A DNA stretch of 64,000 nucleotides from an uncultured Prevotellaceae bacterium (GTDB lineage Bacteria > Bacteroidota > Bacteroidia > Bacteroidales > Bacteroidaceae): NCBI GenBank assembly GCA_902769805.1, contig CACXQL010000003.1:1-64000 (forward strand), written 5' to 3'. This document shows positions 61,197 to 64,000 of the stretch, in pieces (the stretch's first letter is position 1; the number at the start of each line of letters is the position of its first letter). The notes under the pieces were generated by a model that had not been told where the DNA came from, did no database searches, and saw only the letters and a program-made list of their open reading frames with translations. The position numbers were made by a program, and so were the translations under genes.

Positions 61197-63230
61197 ATGA
61201 AGTTTCAACTAACATCCCAATACAAGCCGACAGGCGATCAACCCGAAGCCATCCGACAACTGACGGACGGACTTCACAGGGGGGACAGGTCACAGGTTCT
61301 ATTAGGCGTTACTGGCTCTGGCAAGACCTTCACGATGGCAAATGTCATTGCCAATGTGAACAAGCCCACTCTTATTCTCTCCCACAACAAGACATTGGCT
61401 GCACAATTATACGAAGAGATGAGAGGTTTCTTTCCAGATAATGCTGTCGAGTATTATGTCAGTTATTATGACTATTATCAGCCTGAGGCATATCTCCCGT
61501 CAACAGATACCTATATTGAGAAAGACCTTGCCATCAACGAGGAGATAGACCGTCTTAGGCTCCGTGCGGTAAGTGCTTTGTTGTCAGGAAGAAAGGATGT
61601 TGTCGTTGTATCTTCTGTTAGTTGCATTTATGGTATGGGGAGTCCAGTTGCCCTACATGAGAACGTTATTGAGATTCATAAAGGGCAAATACTTGACCGC
61701 AATGCATTGTTAAGAAAATTAGTATCTTCACTTTACGTCAGGAACGATATCGAATTGAAACGAGGCTGTTTCCGTGTCAAAGGAGACACTGTGGATGTGG
61801 CACTCGCTTATAACGAGGCTGTGCTCCGCATAACCTTCTGGGACGATGAGATAGATGCTATTGAGGAATTGGACGCAATGACAATGGGCAGAATGGCGAC
61901 CTTTGAAGAATACAAGCTCTACCCTGCCAACCTCTTTATGACTTCCCTGGAGCAAACGAGCATCGCCATCCGTCAGATTCAGGATGATTTAGTAAAACAG
62001 ATTGCGTTCTTTGAGGAAGTTGGCGACAACATCAAGGCACAGCGTATCAAGGAGCGTGTGGAATATGACATGGAAATGATTAAGGAACTGGGGCATTGCT
62101 CTGGTATTGAGAATTATTCCCGATATTTTGACGGCAGACAGGCAGGAGAACGCCCCTATTGTCTGCTTGACTTCTTCCCAGACGACTATCTGATGATTAT
62201 CGATGAAAGTCATGTCAGTGTTCCGCAGATAAGTGCCATGTATGGCGGTGACCGTGCTCGAAAGACAAACTTGGTGGAATTCGGCTTTCGCCTGCCTGCC
62301 GCTTTCGACAATCGTCCCCTGACATTTGAGGAATTCAAGGAAATGATCAATCAGGTCATCTATGTCAGTGCCACCCCTGCCGATTATGAATTAAATGAAG
62401 CGGAAGGTATTGTCGTTGAACAACTAATCCGTCCAACAGGACTATTAGACCCCGAGATTGAGGTACGTCCCACGGAGAACCAGATTGACGATCTGATGGA
62501 TGAGATACAGGAACGTATCCAGCGTAAGGAACGTGTCCTCGTCACTACGCTTACCAAACGCATGGCGGAGGAACTAAGCGAATATCTGTTGAATAACGGT
62601 ATTCAGACTGCCTATATCCATAGTGAAGTCGCTACGCTCGATCGAGTAAAGATTTTAGAGAGCTTACGTAACGGCACTTACGATGTCTTAGTCGGTGTCA
62701 ACCTCCTGAGAGAGGGACTCGACCTTCCTGAGGTGTCGATGGTAGCCATCCTTGATGCGGACAAAGAAGGATTCCTTCGCTCTCATCGTTCTCTGACCCA
62801 GACGGCAGGTCGTGCTGCCCGGAATGTCAACGGCAAGGTTATCATGTACGCTGACACCATCACAGCCTCTATGCAACTCACTATCGATGAGACGGCACGA
62901 CGGCGCACAAAACAGATGCGGTATAACGAAGAAAATGGTATCACGCCCACACAGATTGAGAAAGCACTGAAACAAAGTAACCTACGACAACTGACAGGAG
63001 ATGGGAAAGGCGATGGGGAGAATGCAAAAACTGTCTATATCAGTCCGATGGAACAAGGTGCCTTTGCTGCTGACCCCATCATACAGCATATGACCAGAGC
63101 ACAGCTGGAAAAGAGTATTGCGGAAACCACCCGATTAATGAAGGAAGCAGCCAAAAAACTTGATTTCCTACAGGCCGCACAATATCGTGACGAGATTATC
63201 CGCCTGCAGAAAGAACTCGAATTAAAATAA
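61197..63230 (+). CDS. uvrB: Excinuclease ABC subunit B
   Basis: 677 residues from the ATG at 61197 (MKFQLTSQYKPTGDQPEAI). Walker A GVTGSGKT (about 38), YYDYYQPEAYLP beta-hairpin, Walker B-like DESHVSVPQ, motif VI TAGRAARNVNGK, and a C-terminal UVR domain (KKLDFLQAAQYRDEIIRLQK). A repair helicase handling UV lesions with UvrA and UvrC. The start was chosen as the first one after the promoter, not the longer in-frame one at 61008. Confidence 0.95.
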   Translation: MKFQLTSQYKPTGDQPEAIRQLTDGLHRGDRSQVLLGVTGSGKTFTMANVIANVNKPTLILSHNKTLAAQLYEEMRGFFPDNAVEYYVSYYDYYQPEAYLPSTDTYIEKDLAINEEIDRLRLRAVSALLSGRKDVVVVSSVSCIYGMGSPVALHENVIEIHKGQILDRNALLRKLVSSLYVRNDIELKRGCFRVKGDTVDVALAYNEAVLRITFWDDEIDAIEELDAMTMGRMATFEEYKLYPANLFMTSLEQTSIAIRQIQDDLVKQIAFFEEVGDNIKAQRIKERVEYDMEMIKELGHCSGIENYSRYFDGRQAGERPYCLLDFFPDDYLMIIDESHVSVPQISAMYGGDRARKTNLVEFGFRLPAAFDNRPLTFEEFKEMINQVIYVSATPADYELNEAEGIVVEQLIRPTGLLDPEIEVRPTENQIDDLMDEIQERIQRKERVLVTTLTKRMAEELSEYLLNNGIQTAYIHSEVATLDRVKILESLRNGTYDVLVGVNLLREGLDLPEVSMVAILDADKEGFLRSHRSLTQTAGRAARNVNGKVIMYADTITASMQLTIDETARRRTKQMRYNEENGITPTQIEKALKQSNLRQLTGDGKGDGENAKTVYISPMEQGAFAADPIIQHMTRAQLEKSIAETTRLMKEAAKKLDFLQAAQYRDEIIRLQKELELK

Positions 63231-63268
63231 ATTATCATAATTTATTAGGCAGTTCAGTCGATTATTCG

Positions 63269-63276
63269 TATTTTTG
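63269..63276 (+). promoter_or_regulatory. -7 box of the DUF4468 gene
   Basis: TATTTTTG, 42 bases before the ATG. The ATTATTCG before it again resembles the uvrB and cobJ promoters. Confidence 0.45.
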
Positions 63277-63317
63277 CAGCGAATTAAGACATATAAACAA
63301 AAACAACACGGATAATT

Positions 63318-63929
63318 ATGAGAAAATCAATATGGATGGTACTCCTCATGAGTATACCAATGATAAGTGTAGCTCAGAACACATGGGAGAAACCTGAGGC
63401 GAAGCAGGAAGCAAGTAAAAACACCAATATTGACGAGAAATACCTGGAAGGTGCTGTACCTGTCGTAGACGGCAAGGTAGTGTACCGCAAGACTTTTGAT
63501 GCTCCAGGCAAAACGGCATTTGAATTATATAATATCGTCGGTAAGTATCTCCAAAGTATCACCAACGAAGAAGGTCAGATTAACAGTCTAATTGTTTCCG
63601 CAGATACAACGACTTTTGAGATTGGAGCCTCTTATGAGGAATGGATGCAGTTCAAGAGTAATTTCTTGTCTTTAGACCGTGCCCATTTCTACTATACACT
63701 GCAAGCTGTATGCCAGAATGAGAAAGTCACTGTTGAGATGACACATATAAGGTACCTCTACGATGAGTACCGTAAGCCACAACGTCTGAAAGCAGAAGAG
63801 TGGATTACAGACAAGGAGGCATTGAACAAGAAAAAGACCAAGCTGTTGCCCATCTCAGGTAAGTTCCGTCGTAAGACAGTGGACCGCAAGGATGTCCTCT
63901 TTAATAATTTGGAGGCGCTGCTGAAATGA
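63318..63929 (+). CDS. DUF4468 domain secreted protein
   Basis: 203 residues. Signal peptide ending ISVAQ, a low-complexity region (EKPEAKQEASK), then DUF4468 (about 48-130: GKVVYRKTFDAPGKTAFELY) with TFEIGASYEEW and TVEMTHIRYLYDEYRK. Function unknown, found mainly in Bacteroidetes. The stop overlaps the next start. Confidence 0.8.
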   Translation: MRKSIWMVLLMSIPMISVAQNTWEKPEAKQEASKNTNIDEKYLEGAVPVVDGKVVYRKTFDAPGKTAFELYNIVGKYLQSITNEEGQINSLIVSADTTTFEIGASYEEWMQFKSNFLSLDRAHFYYTLQAVCQNEKVTVEMTHIRYLYDEYRKPQRLKAEEWITDKEALNKKKTKLLPISGKFRRKTVDRKDVLFNNLEALLK

Positions 63930-64000
63930 GACTGTTTCGTAATATTCTCAATATTATTTTTATCTTTGGTGCCCTTATCGGTATGTATATATACTATAAA
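63926..64000 (+). CDS. Membrane protein, cut by the window edge
   Basis: Only 25 codons are present (MRLFRNILNIIFIFGALIGM, then YIYYK). A membrane helix at the start. The ATG overlaps the DUF4468 stop (ATGA). Confidence 0.6.
   Translation, partial: MRLFRNILNIIFIFGALIGMYIYYK

Overview
The window is chromosomal DNA of a Bacteroidales bacterium, most likely Prevotella sensu lato. The evidence is: many promoters of the Bacteroidetes type (TTG at -33, about 20 bases, then TAnnTTTG), no obvious Shine-Dalgarno sites, and lineage markers such as the HU-HIG/smalltalk pair, GldE, the Bacteroidetes RpoZ, DUF4293, DUF4468, GT3-type glycogen synthase, and a surface protein with a Prevotella-like C-terminal tail (TLDGKQI...RKGLNIVRMSNG).

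Layout. 1-1760: left-edge remnant of a PLD-nuclease/SNF2-type helicase, broken by an out-of-frame deletion. 2200-3180: HU-family gene, a 31-codon smalltalk gene and a terminator. 3301-3408: heptamer repeat tract. 3427-19119: cobalamin island. A canonical promoter and cobalamin riboswitch precede a TonB receptor, a lipoprotein CbiK-like chelatase and a second TonB receptor. A new promoter then drives four fused corrin-ring enzymes (CobJ-CbiC, CbiE-CbiT, CbiG-CbiF, CbiJ-CbiD). On the other strand lie btuC, btuF and a frameshifted cobQ behind a 34-codon leader ORF. 19205-27954: a tightly packed minus-strand string, kdgK, DUF4177, eda, two-component sensor, regulator, AbgT-like membrane protein, SH3 protein, degenerate WecB, cbiB. 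28085-32719: divergent LacI regulator, altronate dehydratase uxaA, NhaC-type antiporter and a hypothetical; with kdgK and eda this is a hexuronate (altronate/KDG) module.

32771-38490: large GLUG/MBG/InlB-type surface protein coupled to an AT-rich DUF2971-like gene, then a gene-poor stretch with a candidate structured ncRNA (about 37690-37966, minus) and several inverted repeats. 38527-47343: clostripain-like lipoprotein, gldE, ssb, a conserved hypothetical, four tRNA genes (Gly, Leu, Leu, Gly), nspC, thiE-like, prs, a TlpA-type thioredoxin lipoprotein and a YgjP-type metallopeptidase. 47417-51711: glycogen phosphorylase and synthase. 51844-64000: secreted hypothetical, divergent ligA, truncated comEC, trpS, HExxH hypothetical, membrane HTH protein, NfeD/SPFH pair, DUF4293, rpoZ, bamD, uvrB, DUF4468 and a cut-off membrane gene.

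The strongest cross-window pattern is a set of short repeat families (heptamers such as CCTTTGA and AGGAGTC, and a GC-rich palindrome family translating as SPLPLEGG-like or LTPNPSPIGEGG-like peptides). They occur both between genes and in frame inside genes, including at domain junctions of the fused cobalamin enzymes. Functional calls rest on motif recognition by eye; no database search was run.
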